In this document: one piece after another, positions 10,701 to 21,384 of the stretch
Layout of the letters: the number at the start of each line of letters is the position of its first letter
How positions within the stretch are numbered: position 1 is the stretch's first letter
Source of the DNA: Hyaloperonospora brassicae
Lineage: Eukaryota; Oomycota; Peronosporomycetes; Peronosporales; Peronosporaceae
DNA: 64,000 nucleotides
Reading direction: 5' to 3'
Assembly (NCBI GenBank): GCA_947650285.1
Contig: CANTFL010001256.1
Coordinates: 1-64,000, forward strand
Translations under genes and position numbers: made by a program
Notes under the pieces: generated by a model
The model's input: only the letters and a program-made list of their open reading frames with translations
Databases searched by the model: none
Told to the model about the DNA's origin: nothing

Positions 10701-13103
10701 CGATGTGCGACGTGTGTGTCGTTGAATCTAACTCGGGTCACACCCGAGTTATGCCTTTTCGATGAAATTGTCGCGGCTTACGCGAACGATCCAGATTATG
10801 CGGACATTATTGCCTATCTGCGCGCTCCCAGCGATGCTGCACTGGGAGCTCTTTCGCGAACGAAGCGTGATCACATTCAACGATACAGTATGGACGGTGA
10901 TTTGCTGTTATATAGCATCGACAAATTCGATGCGCCTCGAACTGTGATTGCGAATGACTTGGATTTGCGTGCTCGTATCATCCACGAGTACCATGATGCC
11001 CCAATTGGCGGTCATCTGGGCCGCGAAAAGACATTCGCGGCTGTCTCGCGCGACTTCTTCTGGCCCCACATGTACAAGTGGGTTCGCAACTGGGTTCGCA
11101 CCTGCGAAGTATGTCAGCGCGTGAAGCCATCACCATCGTCGCAGGCACCCCTGCGACCCCTGCCAATTGCAGCTGAGGCTTGGAGCTCAGTCTCAATGGA
11201 TTTTATCTTCGGGCTTGCACCAGATGGCCAAGACCGATCGGGTATTCTGGTCTTTGTCGACAGATTCAGCAAGATGACACATCTGGTGCCTGTTCATGCA
11301 ACGATCACCGCGGCTGAGACCGCGGTGCACTTCATTGACACTGTGTTTCGCCATCACGGTCTTCCAGACAACATTGTCTCGGACCGTGATCCTCGTTTTA
11401 CATCTGCTTTTTGGACGTCATTGTTCGAGTTGCTTGGCACAAAGCTGCAAATGTCGACAGCAGCCCATCCGGAAACGGATGGGCAAACAGAGAGAGTTAA
11501 TCGGGTCCTCGAAGATGTTCTTCGAAGTTACGCAACGTCCTTTACAAGTTGGAGTGCGTTTTTGCCACTCGCGGAGTTTGCACTCAACAACGCGGTTCAC
11601 GCGTCAACGGGGTTGACGCCATTTTTTGCAAATTCGGCCCGTCATCCTCGTGTACCTACCCTTCTTGCCGTGGGTCAACCCACGGCTCTTCGTGGCTCCA
11701 CTCTGGCGGGGGGTGATAACGATAAACAACGATCGAGTGAAGCTCACGGTATTCTGAGCGCGAATGTTGTCAACCATTCCAAGGCGAAGTCTTCTGTTTC
11801 GACGCCACGTGACGTGGCGTCCCCGATAGCTCAATGGACTACACAGACGCTGATCGACCCTTCTTCGAGTATGCGAAACCCTAAAGCTAACTACGCGCCG
11901 ATTGAATCGGCGCGACCAATTGATGACATGGCTGTGTCAGAGTTTATACTCCAACGTCAAGCCATCACGAGGTTTGTACGCGATACTCTTCGATCTGCAG
12001 TGGATAAACAGAAAGCGAATGCAGACAAACGTGGAAGAAAGAACACGAGTACATTCAAGAAAGGTGATCGTGTATTGTTATCTACCGAAGGCCTACGAGA
12101 TTCAGCAGTAACCAATCTAGGCGCGAGCAAACTCGCGCCACGTTTCATCGGACCATTCACGGTACTCAAGGCAATCGGCGACGCATACACACTGGCCATC
12201 CCTTCGTCACTGCGACTTCACCCGACGTTTTACGTCGGGCGGCTCAAGGAGTACCGTCCAGCTACGCTTCACGGGTTGGCTCCGTCCTCGGAGTCAAAGG
12301 CTCATAGGTCGACCTTCCCTCTCGCCTTGCTCGACGCACCAGCGACATCGGACGCGGCTGCGTCCCAGCCTGCGCGTGCCCAAGAACCTGGCGTTCCAGG
12401 TTCCGCATCCGTTCAAGCAGCTCGCGGTTCGACTGTCGAATCTCGTTCGCTGTTCTCTCAGCCCGCGCAGCTCGGTCAAGGGCAGCTTCAGCCTCCAGCT
12501 GGGCATCGACAGCCTTGTTCACAGCCGCATCTACATCGTCCTGGGCAACCAGGACGCCAGCAGTACCATCGTGAGGGTCCACCACCGCTTGTGGACGCGG
12601 AAGGCCAGAAGCGCTGGATTGTGGAGCGTTTACTGGGTCACGAGGACCCTCGTCGTGAAACGACATCGTCGCGACACCATGAGCGCGCGGTTCCAACCGC
12701 GCGCAAGTATCGTGTACGTTGGCTCGGGTTTCCACCCGAGCAGGATACGTGGGAACCGCGCTCTTCGCTTCTTCGAGACGTTCCGGACCTCGTTCGGGCT
12801 TACGAGTCCCTGCACACGCTTGGTGTAGACTTGGTCGACGACCTGTGTGTTCTCGCGGTGAGCGAGAACGAGATGCACGACGACGGTGTCGTGGTGAAGT
12901 GTCACCACGACTACGAGACCGAGAGCGATTGCGAGAACGTCGTGGTGACGTTTCACCACGACGACAAGATGAAGAGCGACGACGAGAACGTTGCGAAGAG
13001 CGTGTATCGCGACGATCACGCGAACGAGAACGTCGTGGCGATTGCACGGCACCACGACCTCGAGAACGCGAGTGGTGTCGCCAGCGTGACGCGCCACGAT
13101 TAA
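7746..13103 (+). CDS. pol: E1 Pol polyprotein (PR-RT-RNase H-IN-chromodomain)
   Basis: Pol has no useful ATG at its start; the frame enters at the slippery site, and residues are numbered here from the TTG at 7782 (1773 aa). Protease Asp-Ser-Gly-Ala is at 53-56. Eleven degenerate Glu-Gln-x-x-Pro repeats fill about 215-337. RT has Tyr-Phe-Asp-Asp at 681-684. RNase H has its first Asp near 836, with Glu-Leu-Leu-Ala-Met and Thr-Asp-His-Ala-Ser following. Integrase has an HHCC finger ending Cys-Glu-Val-Cys, and the catalytic triad D1140, D1201, E1237 (exact D35E spacing). GPY/F motif, then a linker, then a chromodomain at about 1611-1675 (Trp-Glu-Pro near 1657). The last 70 residues are rich in Asp, Glu, His and Val and lie opposite the SR-rich part of the accessory gene. 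No stops or frame breaks were seen. Confidence 0.95.
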   Translation, partial: RTRPVGAGRPTGLKRGPGPPVAARPPSPSVLRARSNATTTSGDSRLIIVNLHVAGIRRPLRALLDSGATNNFFRESCVSMLPPSIQVHEGPGQVVVKLADGKPRRVSRREVSLPYTFDGFRSNDNFLVIEMNYAFDCILGMPWLARYKPQIDWLARSVRRRSKFDVSEVFTHLLVSPSDWPNVTVVDRTSTTPAVHRVSDGPLCSACSVPLRTSDDASSLCSEESNVDEQWLPRNDDADEQWLPRNDDAVEQRFPHKRAVVEHEQVFPPVPIVVEQRLPQGQDVAEQGLATECDVDGQESPRANMMVEQGFPSSPTVVEQSFPHEQDVVEQGLPHEFVAVEQGLPHHASTDEYGILPSRDFDVLDEDIQRLEGGADLTPDCGSPASSMDSRHDGDASYENSALECVHAIVYVDGSPQRRQYIEVASPPRDASSITSLPGLSWKHFLRDLKGGTVEQVCLVTNEVTHEPNEELMTRPRSAEKKSAREERFASQSWEALRESGNPVYDIAREYADVFPDKIPAELPADRGVRHEIDLVPGSKYCVTRQWPLPRDQVEAIDAFFEGRRKAGHVRESVSPHSSPTFCVKKATGGWRIVHAFNKLNDATIPAQTPIPRKDMVLNSMSGSVIFSAIDLTDGFYQILMRQSDIPLTAVSTPSGMLWEWLVMPQGLKNAPATFNRMVSQVLRPLRDFAPSYFDDIFVHSRAEGNLSAVQVHLQHLKQVFQVMRDNKLYANLKKCVFCAPEIPVLGCYVSKSGVRADPEKVSSICSWPTPKNPTELRQWLGLANYLHKYTKDYAGSIQPLSSLLKKDATWSWRPEHQAAFDAVKKSLASAPVLILPDDTKPFHVVCDASDFAIGCALMQFDHEGRERVVSYQSRQMKPAEKNYPVHDKELLAMRYALIKFRVHLLGERTFALYTDHASLRTAMKSPHLSQRMARWLSFFSEYNFVVHYKPGKTNILADALSRRPDYDPRMALSRQATDDDDEDDRCATCVSLNLTRVTPELCLFDEIVAAYANDPDYADIIAYLRAPSDAALGALSRTKRDHIQRYSMDGDLLLYSIDKFDAPRTVIANDLDLRARIIHEYHDAPIGGHLGREKTFAAVSRDFFWPHMYKWVRNWVRTCEVCQRVKPSPSSQAPLRPLPIAAEAWSSVSMDFIFGLAPDGQDRSGILVFVDRFSKMTHLVPVHATITAAETAVHFIDTVFRHHGLPDNIVSDRDPRFTSAFWTSLFELLGTKLQMSTAAHPETDGQTERVNRVLEDVLRSYATSFTSWSAFLPLAEFALNNAVHASTGLTPFFANSARHPRVPTLLAVGQPTALRGSTLAGGDNDKQRSSEAHGILSANVVNHSKAKSSVSTPRDVASPIAQWTTQTLIDPSSSMRNPKANYAPIESARPIDDMAVSEFILQRQAITRFVRDTLRSAVDKQKANADKRGRKNTSTFKKGDRVLLSTEGLRDSAVTNLGASKLAPRFIGPFTVLKAIGDAYTLAIPSSLRLHPTFYVGRLKEYRPATLHGLAPSSESKAHRSTFPLALLDAPATSDAAASQPARAQEPGVPGSASVQAARGSTVESRSLFSQPAQLGQGQLQPPAGHRQPCSQPHLHRPGQPGRQQYHREGPPPLVDAEGQKRWIVERLLGHEDPRRETTSSRHHERAVPTARKYRVRWLGFPPEQDTWEPRSSLLRDVPDLVRAYESLHTLGVDLVDDLCVLAVSENEMHDDGVVVKCHHDYETESDCENVVVTFHHDDKMKSDDENVAKSVYRDDHANENVVAIARHHDLENASGVASVTRHD
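8424..8790 (+). repeat. Degenerate 11-14-codon repeats in E1 pol
   Basis: About eleven units centred on Glu-Gln-(Trp/Gly/Arg/Ser)-(Leu/Phe)-Pro separate the protease from RT. Each unit holds a local gtcgaacag or gtcgagcag word. Most Ty3 pols have a short linker here; in E2 the corresponding linker shows no such array. The role is unknown; it could be a flexible spacer or a binding platform. Confidence 0.85.
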
Positions 13104-13641
13104 CCGCAGTCTTGCGCTCCACCAAGCTGCGCTCGTACCGTCCTATCCAGAGCTGTTCATAATCGCTGAGTGGATACTCAGCGACGTGTCGTTTCCAAGC
13201 TTCGCGAGTTGGACGAGGCACCGAGTCACAGGAGTAACAAGATTCGTGCACGTGAACGTAGCAGAGTCGATCTACGTTCCAGGCGTTTTCACAGATCTTC
13301 TCGCGCAGTACACCGATGGAATGATCGGCGTGGATATCTTCGCGATTGGCCAGCCACTGCTGAAAGTTCCTTCCGTCTTCATGCATCCGGTTCCACCGCC
13401 GGATGAACGCACACCATGACCGCTGGAGTGACTCGTATGAGATTCCATCAAGTCTCTTTCCGCGCAACCCACGGAAACGACGGAAGTAGTCCTGCATCGT
13501 TTCGAGAGAGTCCGGAGACCGAGCTCCGGACAAGTCATACAGCGCCCAAGGGATCAGGTGCTGATCCATCACGCGGTCGACCAAACTCCCGCTGATTGTG
13601 CGCGGGAGTGCTGTTTTGTTGGCGTCTGCGTCTTCAGTCAT
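12262..13641 (-). CDS. E1 antisense accessory protein (CxxC, SR-rich, coiled coil)
   Basis: This 459-aa frame runs opposite to gag-pol. Its ATG lies 77 bp from the 3' LTR and its stop lies beside the GPY/F coding region. Residues 1-179 are encoded outside pol, so that stretch serves only this gene. That half has a Trp-rich helical block (about 60-105) and a Cys pair at 135 and 138 (another Cys at 127). Residues about 186-266 are an Arg/Ser-repeat region like those of splicing factors. Residues about 368-422 are a heptad-rich coiled coil. No signal peptide or membrane segment is visible, so an envelope protein is unlikely. Genes in the same place and orientation occur in E2, E3 and F, which argues that it is real. 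I do not recognise the family; RNA binding in the nucleus is a guess from the SR tract. Confidence 0.75.
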   Translation of the reverse strand: MTEDADANKTALPRTISGSLVDRVMDQHLIPWALYDLSGARSPDSLETMQDYFRRFRGLRGKRLDGISYESLQRSWCAFIRRWNRMHEDGRNFQQWLANREDIHADHSIGVLREKICENAWNVDRLCYVHVHESCYSCDSVPRPTREAWKRHVAEYPLSDYEQLWIGRYERSLVERKTAVNRGASRWRHHSRSRGRGAVQSPRRSRSRDRRDTRSSQRSRRRSSSCRRGETSPRRSRNRSRSRSRGDTSPRHRRRASRSRSPREHTGRRPSLHQACAGTRKPERGPERLEEAKSAVPTYPARVETRANVHDTCARLEPRAHGVATMSFHDEGPRDPVNAPQSSASGLPRPQAVVDPHDGTAGVLVAQDDVDAAVNKAVDAQLEAEAALDRAARAERTANEIRQSNRELLERMRNLERQVLGHAQAGTQPRPMSLVRRARREGRSTYEPLTPRTEPTREA

Positions 13642-13704
13642 CGTTCGGCTTGTGAGTCGTTAAAGTCTTGTGGTTGAGCACTCACGGTTGGTGAGTGCTG
13701 TCTT

Positions 13705-13717
13705 GAGAAGGGGGTGA
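13705..13717 (+). promoter_or_regulatory. E1 polypurine tract
   Basis: GAGAAGGGGGTGA, almost all purine, abuts the 3' LTR and would prime plus-strand DNA synthesis. E2 has AAGGGGGGTGA at the same place. Confidence 0.85.
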
Positions 13718-14044
13718 TGTAATGGGCCACCCCGTTACATAAGTAGTTTCGATTAAGTTTACATGTTACTTAAGTAGGGGTGTTACTTTCGAAGTAGCGA
13801 AAGTAGCACGTCGTATATTTTAGCTGGTTTAATGGGCTCAGTACCATTATTAGCCAGTAAGATATAGACACGTAGATTGAGTGGTTCCCATGAGTCCAAG
13901 GGAACCATTCGTACTTAGGATGATTTTAAAAGACAAAATATAAACAGAGTTAAAAATACTTAACACCTAAGACTTGGGCTTTGAGCTTCCTCAAAGCGTT
14001 AGAAATAGTGTACGCTGAGTACGGGTTATTCTAGCCCCGTTACA
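13718..14044 (+). repeat. E1 3' LTR
   Basis: It is 327 bp and almost identical to 6358-6685: differences are one G/A near 13775 and an A-run change (gttagaaatag versus gttaaaaaatag) near 14000. Its right end is followed by the agcac duplication at 14045-14049. Confidence 0.95.
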
Positions 14045-14049
14045 AGCAC
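14045..14049. repeat. Right target-site duplication of E1 (agcac)
   Basis: It is identical to 6353-6357; E3 integrase sequence resumes immediately. Confidence 0.95.
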
Positions 14050-17000
14050 TCTGTCGGAACAGGCAGAGGCTGTAATGGTGCAAGGGAAGAAGGACTAGGA
14101 TTCAATTGTTGACAAACCTCGCAATAAAGAATGAACTTGCGCACAAACTGATTCTTTGGGGTCAGTAAAATATACGACTTACAGTAAGGCAATTCTTTCT
14201 TTTCCACGATGCCCGCCTGTTGAGGCATCGTAGCGCTCATACATGATGCGTAAGCGAAAATCATTATGATCGGGGAGGACGACACGAGGTGTGTCACCGA
14301 CAACGACCGTATAGTACAGAAATTCGTTGCGAGTTGTGTGCCGATCTTCTTTGGAACGGTACAAATCCGGTAAATTTTCAAGGATTTACGAGATGAATTT
14401 TCCATATGATTTATTAAGCGCAGATGATCATTATACTTCATGTAGGCCTTTCTCACATCGTCAAGTAATGTTGACAATGACGCAACAGTGGGATTGTCCC
14501 AACTGTTGAATTGCGCGCCCGGCTCGAAATCGGGTAAGCGCGATGGGGCGTCAGCGACGACATTGAGTCGTCCTTGTTTATATTCGACGAAGAAGTTGTA
14601 CTTCGCATAGAAAGACTGTCCCCTCGCAATTTGTTGCGAGATGTGTGTACTGTGTGCGGCCGTACGTAGTAACGAATGGTCCATATAGACAATGAACGGT
14701 CTATCTCCTAAGAGATAGAGGCGAAACTTGTCCAGTGCGTACTTCATAGCTAGGCGTTCCTTGTCATGGACTCAATAATTACGCTCCGCTGCTTGAATCC
14801 GACGCGATTGATAACAGATGACGCGCTCCGCGCCATCTGCATCAAACTGCATTAACGCACAGTCGATTGCGAAATCGCTGGTGTCACAGACCACATAAAA
14901 TGACCTGTCCTGATCTTCAATCGCCAATATCGGCGACTGCATCAAGCTTCGATTGATACCTATAAAGTATAGCTGGCACTCAGCGTTCCATGACCACTTG
15001 ACATTTTTCTTGAGCAAGCAAGAAAGATGAACAGTCATCTCGGCGTAGTTGCGCGAGTACTTGTGCAAGTACGCCGCAAGACCAAGGAACTTCCTTAGTC
15101 CCTTGACATCGACTGGCACTGGCCAGTCGGTGATCGCCTTGATCTTTTCGGGATCAGGGCGTACGCCGTGTTTACCCACGATGCACCCAAGAAGTGGTAT
15201 TTCGCTAGCCGCGAATATACACTTCTTGAGGTTGGCGTACAACTTATGCTTGCGCATAAGTTGAAGAGCCTGACGAACGTGAGTTCTGTGAACTTCAACG
15301 TCCGTCTTTCCGTCCATAGCCCGGCTATGGACGAACACGTCGTCGAAGTAACTCGATGCGAAGTCTCGCACCGGTCTCAACAGATTTGTAACACATCTGT
15401 TGAATGTTGCAGGGGCATTCCTCAGCCCATGTGGCATCACTAGCCACTCCCACAGCATCCCGCTGGGGTACTCACTGCTGTGTACGGTATGTCCCGTTCA
15501 CGCATGAGGATCTGATAGAATCCGTCCATCAGATCCATGGACGAAAAGATGGTACTCTTTGACATACCATCGATGATTACGTCCTTCCTTGGTATCGGCG
15601 TCTGAGCCGGTACCGATGCAGCATTCAATTTGTTGAATGCGTGCACTATCCGCCACCCTCCTGTGGCCTTTCGCACACAGAAGGTCGGAGAGCTGTGAGG
15701 GGATGTTGATTACCTCACATGGCCTGCTGCTAAGCGATCGGCAAAGAACTTGTCGATCGCTAGTACTTGTTCACGAGGCAGTGGCCACTGCTTCATGACA
15801 CAGTACTTCGAGCCCGGTTTGAGAAAGATTTCGTGTCGAGTGCCTTTGTCCTTAGGCAACTCGCAAGGTACGGATTCAGGGAACACATCTTGAATTCGAT
15901 CAAATCCTTACACAAAGGATTTGCCTGAAGTGACTCCCAGGATTGAGACATGTATCGTTCAATCCGAGTCTTCTCATCGAGGACACTTTCGTTCATCGAT
16001 GAGCTGCTGAGAACCCGTTCGTTCTCAGCAGATACTGTCGCCGACCGAATGTCGGCCACATACTCATCCTCCGTGACGAGTGCAGATCTGCTTGACTTTG
16101 CCACTACGCAGATCACGCAAGAACCGTTTCGGTTCTAGCGTTGGCAACTGAGTTATCTCCGAAGTCAACTTCGGAGACACAATCAGATCAAGTGTATAAG
16201 CGCCTACACTTGATCCGTCATTAACCAAGACGTTCAACGTCTCGGTTTCTTCCTGGGAACTTGCTTCCACAGGTTGCTGAGGGCCTAATCCATCAGCAAG
16301 CGACTCTTGAGGAATTCCTTCCTCAAGTACGTGGGGACTTATTCCCTCGACGTCTTCCGACTGTGGCTGTGCAACCACAGTCAGGAACCGATCCTCTACG
16401 GTCGACTCTCCAGTTGACCTAGGATGTCCATGTTGCCCCTTGGAGGCAACAGGTTTCTTACTTCTAAGATGCTGTCCGCTAGGCATGCATCCATGGCCCG
16501 GCCCACTCGACTTCTTTGAGTGGTGGACCTTCGGCGCCGCCTGTACTTCTGTACAGACGCCGGGAGCTTGCGCCACAGTGTAGTGATCAACTACACTGTG
16601 TTCTTATACAGTCGTGCTAACGACCGTACCAAAAGTGAGGCCATCGCAATCACTCGTAGCACACCCACGTGAGTGTTGGCGTTTTATTGCATTCATCAGG
16701 TCGTCATCTGAGGAACAAGTAGCAGTTATCGTAACTGACCGATGCTGCCAGATCACCCTTGGCTCGTATTTTCTGAGCCAAGGTAATCCCAGGATGACAT
16801 CAAATTTGTCATCCAGATCCAGCACGAATAAATTGTCATCGATCTGTTCGCCTATAACGTGTAGTGGAATCCCACTACACGCTTCTCAACGGTTATCGAT
16901 GCGCCTGTAGCAAAGCGCACCGTCATCCTCGTTAGGGAAATATATCGCTCAACGAACTTGAGCTTACGAATATCTAGTGACTGGCGACGAGCAAAGTTAT

Positions 17001-17192
17001 TCGACGCCTCACATGAAAACTAGGGCGCGAATTGACAAAACTTTTGTTACTTCTAACTTAAATGTGATAAGTGATATCTCATCACCAGGTGTAGAGACAC
17101 ACATCGATTGTGTATCTGGAGCAACTTTCGTCAAGAGATTTGCAAATTCTTTTGAGTTTGCTGGATCAGTAGGACGCTCCGCCCCTGCTGAC
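14050..17192 (-). pseudogene. pol: E3 pol, 5' part (protease, RT, RNase H, integrase N-end), broken
   Basis: Read on the minus strand, protease remnants lie near 16,600-17,000 (a Leu-Asp-Leu-Asp-Asp-Lys-Phe-Asp-Val-Ile-Leu-Gly-Leu block). RT runs from about 15,700 to 14,950; its catalytic block now reads Tyr-Phe-Asp-Asp near 15,345. RNase H and the start of integrase fill 14,760-14,050. Stops and indels break it into pieces, for example at 15,440, 15,793 and 16,604. The RT and protease-linker part is nearly identical to E2 whereas RNase H/integrase is more diverged, so the copy looks like a mosaic. Confidence 0.9.
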
Positions 17193-17698
17193 CCCGACCA
17201 ATTCTCGATGGTCCGCTTATCTGTTGCGGGTTTGCAACAGCGTTGGACCTACTCCCATTGCCCTTTTTGGGAAACGGTCGTTTAATATGCTCAGTACTGA
17301 TTGGTACTGGGCGTGGGACACTAAATTCGTAAGCGTAGTGTCCCATCTTCTGACAACGATTGCACTTTTGCAATCGCTTGTTGTTTGAATAGCGAGATCT
17401 CTCGCATTTAACTTTACAGAGATCCATGGGTTCTGGACCTTCAGTCTCTTGTCGTCTCGGTGGACGATAAGAGATCGAGCTAGTATAAGCTGGTCAAATG
17501 CTTAAGGCTTCCTGTTCCGCAGCTGCGATTGATTGTTCAAGCGTATTCAGCTCTAGGCGAAACAGATGATTCCTGAGGGGAACATCTGCGAGCATTTGCA
17601 TGAGCACAGTAATAAACGAGTGTTCATGTACAGGGTTAGACGTTATAGTGCTCGCGATGAGTCGTGTATGCTGAGCATAAGCTTGCACATCATGCTTA
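17193..17698 (-). pseudogene. gag: E3 gag, C-terminal half, broken
   Basis: Minus-strand fragments match E2 Gag: the Cys-Asn-Arg-Cys...Gly-His...Tyr knuckle near 17,340 (last Cys lost) and the Leu-Glu-Leu-Asn-Thr-Leu-Glu block near 17,540. The slippery A-run of E2 is destroyed here (cga-gaa-ttg) and the gag TAG has become CAG. The gene stops at 17698, where the GATC-rich LTR inserted, and resumes at 28627. Confidence 0.85.
17695..17698. repeat. Left target-site duplication (ctta) of the GATC-rich LTR
   Basis: The word ctta recurs at 28627-28630. E2 reads the uninterrupted site (cacgcttaccctg) near 43,395. A 4-bp duplication fits an LTR element with TG...CA ends. Confidence 0.85.
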
Positions 17699-19624
17699 TG
17701 TGGTAAAGACACGGATCAAATGATGGGACGTGGATCGGTGACCACCTAGTTGGGGTGTCACTCACTGGTGGAATGATACCAAGGGACCTAGCGACCCAAT
17801 AAGAAGGTGGAAAGAGACCTCAACGGGGACCGGCGATCCACTCCAACTGTCGCCAGACTGATGTATATGGAACGACCGGGGACAGAGAGATCTGGGACAA
17901 GACGACAAATAAAACGATTTCCATGGATAGATCTGGGAAGAGGAAGTGAGACGAAGTCATACAATTTACCTGAATGTTGGTCAAGGAGAAGGATACTTAT
18001 AGAGCGATCTGGGACGAGGTAGTGGGACGAAGCCACACAATTTACCTGAATATTGGTTAAGGAGAAGGATACGTATAGCAACGGTCGTGGATATTGTGGC
18101 CAAGTCATTCTGGAAAGATGCATCTGGGACCAGGTGATGCGATATGACTCTGTGACGAAGGTGTAACATCCTGCAGATCAGTAACACTATTTACCAGTCT
18201 CCCAAAGGAAGCACTGATTTAGGTTAATTATGGCCCGATCTGAAAGTGTGGATACTCGTGGAAGTCCAGGGAACTGTTTCAAGACCTGTGGATGGTCTCG
18301 TTGATCCGATAAACACGGGAGGATGATATTGGAGCACGTACGGTAAACAGAAAGTTATTTACTGATGAATTATACCGTAACGATCCTCAAAAATCTCGAA
18401 TCGGGTATCAGATCGGTCATGTTCTCTGCTGATTATGGATATATAGATGATGGAGCGATTATATCGTCATAAACATGCTTGTTGAAGGTCCATGAGTGAT
18501 ATCCCAAAAGTTCAGATCGAAAGAGCCAGTGGAAGCCGGTTGAATTGACGTTGCAAAATGGATTTAGACACATTCGGCATTTGGATACTATTTTGGACTT
18601 TTCGGTACCAAAATTAGGTATTTGGTACCGTATTCGGAATTTGGTTCCTTTTTGGTGTCTAGGTACGATATCGGGAGTATTGGCACTATCTTTGGAGTAC
18701 AGGTCACGAAATTTCGACACGTGTTCACGGGGGAGGTCAAGCTAAACGGTGATATCGACTTGGAGAGTGACCTACAGTTTGGAATAGGCTTAAGTATAGG
18801 TTGTCTATTAATTTGGTTGGATAATAAAACAGTTACCGTTTTTACAAATAAAGCACGTCGCAGACTTCTCTCCCGGACAGGATATTTGGCCTCCCAGCGA
18901 TTAAGAGACTTCGCCGCGCCGTGATTTCGTGTACTTGCCATGGATTGTTTGGCCAAGGTGGGGTTAAGGTAACTCAACTCAACTTAAACTGCTAGGGTAG
19001 CAGCAAACAACGGTAAAGGAAAAGGATTTTGGTTACAAGATCGCGATGCGGCTCAAGTGGTCATAAGATCTGGAAAAGGAGTTCAAGACAAGACAGAGCG
19101 AGATCGAAGCGATCTGCAAGGCAGATCGGCACGTTTCATTTTGGCGAAACAAGAAACCGATCGTCCCGCATTGCGCACTTCCGGCAAGATCGACGCAAGA
19201 CTATTATTTGCTGAGTGAAGATTCCCGCACAGCAAAGACCCCGACTCCGAGAATAAACGAGATCGGTGTGATTTAAGATCGAGATCGCGACGCTTCCGGA
19301 TAGAGATCGCCGCGAATCAAGATCGAGATCGCGACGCTTCCAGATAGAGATCGCCGCGACTCAAGATCAAGATCGCAGAACCCCTGTTCGTAGTGTGAAG
19401 ATTTCCGCACCGGAAGCGAACTCTCAACCCAACCTCTCAGCGAGATAGACATCTCCCAAGGCCGTTACGAAGAGCTCGAGCCAGCCCAACCGCAGGTACA
19501 CAAGGTGAGCACAAGGTTAAACAAAAAGGCACGGATCAAAGTACCCCCTTCGTGAGTCGGGCAAGTCTGGGCAAGTGGAAGATTGACCTCACTCAAGCAA
19601 CTTTGTTAATTTGACTTCACCACC
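17699..19624 (+). repeat. GATC-rich LTR, plus orientation (host of E6)
   Basis: It starts TGTGGTAAAG and is the same family as the two inverted copies at 19625-21374 and 26544-28517. Its last 100 bp or so also appear at 28518-28626, where the outer element really ends (TTCGCTACA then ctta). This is best read as a solo LTR later invaded by E6 near its 3' end. It holds two copies of a 44-bp repeat near 19,270-19,370 and is very rich in the word GATC. Confidence 0.85.
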
Positions 19625-21374
19625 TGTATCCTCGTGCTCACTTTGTGTACCTGCGGTTGGGCTGGCTCGAGCTCTTCGTAACGGCCTTGGGAGATGTCTA
19701 TCTCGCTGAGAGGTTGGGTTGAGAGTTCGCTTCCGGTGCGGAAATCTTCACACTACGAACAGGGGTTCTGCGATCTTGATCTTGAGTCGCGGCGATCTCT
19801 ATCTGGAAGCGTCGCGATCTCGATCTTGAGTCGCGGCGATCTCTATCCGGAAGCGTCGCGATCTCGATCTTAAATCACACCGATCTCGTTTATTCTCGGA
19901 GTCGGGGTCTTTGCTGTGCGGGAATCTTCACTCAGCAAATAATAGTCTTGCGTCGATCTTGCCGGAAGTGCGCAATGCGGGACGATCGGTTTCTTGTTTC
20001 GCCAAAATGAAACGTGCCGATCTGCCTTGCAGATCGCTTCGATCTCGCTCTGTCTTGTCTTGAACTCCTTTTCCAGATCTTATGACCACTTGAGCCGCAT
20101 CGCGATCTTGTAACCAAAATCCTTTTCCTTTACCGTTGTTTGCTGCTACCCTAGCAGTTTAAGTTGAGTTGAGTTACCTTAACCCCACCTTGGCCAAACA
20201 ATCCAAGGCAAGTACACGAAACCATGGCGCGGCGAAGTCTCTTAATCGGTGGGAGGCCAAATATCCTGTCCGGGAGAGAAGTCTGCGACGTGCTTTATTT
20301 GTAAAAACGGTAACTGTTTTATTATCCAACCAAATTAATAGACAACCTATACTTAAGCCTATTCCAAACTGTAGGTCACTCTCCAAGTCGATATCACCGT
20401 TTAGCTTGACCTCCCCCGTGAACACGTGTCGAAATTTCGTGACCTGTACTCCAAAGATAGTGCCAATACTCCCGATATCGTACCTAGACACCAAAAAGGG
20501 ACCAAATTCCGAATACGGTACCAAATACCTAATTTTGGTACCGAAAAGTCCAAAATAGTATCCAAATGCCGAATGTGTCTAAATCCATTTTGCAACGTCA
20601 ATTCAACCGGCTTCCACTGGCTCTTTCGATCTGAACTTTTGGGATATCACTCATGGACCTTCAACAAGCATGTTTATGACGATATAATCGCTCCATCATC
20701 TATATATCCATAATCAGCAGAGAACATGACCGATCTGATACCCCATTCGAGATTTTTGAGGATCGTTACGGTATAATTCATCAGTAAATAACTTTCTGTT
20801 TACCGTACGTGCTCCAATATCATCCTCCCGTGTTTATCGGATCAACGAGACCATCCACAGGTCTTGAAACAGTTCCCTGGACTTCCACGAGTATCCACAC
20901 TTTCAGATCGGGCCATAATTAACCTAAATCAGTGCTTCCTTTGGGAGACTGGTAAATAGTGTTACTGATCTGCAGGATGTTACACCTTCGTCACAGAGTC
21001 ATATCGCATCACCTGATCCCAGATGCATCTTTCCAGAATGACTTGGCCACTATATCCACGACCGTTGCTATAGGTATCCTTCTCCTTAACCAATATTCAG
21101 GTAAATGGTGTGGCTTCGTCCCACTACCTCGTCCCAGGTCGCTCCATGAAAATCGTTCTATTTGTCGTCTTGTCCCAGATCGCTCCGTCTCAGGTCGATC
21201 CATATCCGCCAGTCTGGAGACAGTTTGATCCGATCGCCGATATCTGATGAGATCGCTTTCCATCTCCTTATTGTATCACTAGGTCTCTTGGCATCATTTC
21301 CCACCAGTAAGTGACGCCTTAATTGGGTGGTCACCGATCCACGTCTCAAAAATTCGATTAGTGACTTTGCCACA
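19625..21374 (-). repeat. E6 3' LTR, lacking about 100 bp at its end
   Basis: It is inverted and nearly identical to 17699-19515, forming a large palindrome with a short spacer centred near 19,570. In minus orientation it starts TGTGGCAAAG at 21374. Two 44-bp repeat units lie at 19,784-19,871, against three in the 5' LTR. Confidence 0.88.
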
Positions 21375-21384
21375 ACCTCCCCCT
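21375..21384 (-). promoter_or_regulatory. E6 polypurine tract
   Basis: In minus orientation the bases next to the 3' LTR read AGGGGGAGGT, the expected primer for plus-strand synthesis. Confidence 0.8.

Larger units (their letters stand above)
6358..14044 (+). mobile_element. E1: complete, potentially autonomous Ty3/Gypsy chromovirus
   Basis: This is a 7.7-kb element with 328- and 327-bp LTRs that differ at two positions plus a one-base indel. It has an exact agcac duplication, primer site, gag, frameshift cassette, uninterrupted pol, purine tract and an opposing accessory gene. Every catalytic residue I looked for is present. Near-identical LTRs and open frames point to a recent insertion. 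It landed in the integrase gene of E3. Confidence 0.95.

Noticed and set aside
12376..12828. Plus-strand 150-aa frame inside E1 pol
   Set aside because: It shadows pol and the accessory gene; no independent landmark.
17193..17230. Working frameshift cassette in E3
   Set aside because: The A-run is replaced by cga-gaa-ttg and the stop is lost; only a mutated stem remains.
19400..19700. Foldback DNA transposon or terminal inverted repeats of a DNA transposon
   Set aside because: The arms are LTRs with TG...CA ends, a primer site and a purine tract; the palindrome comes from nested insertion.
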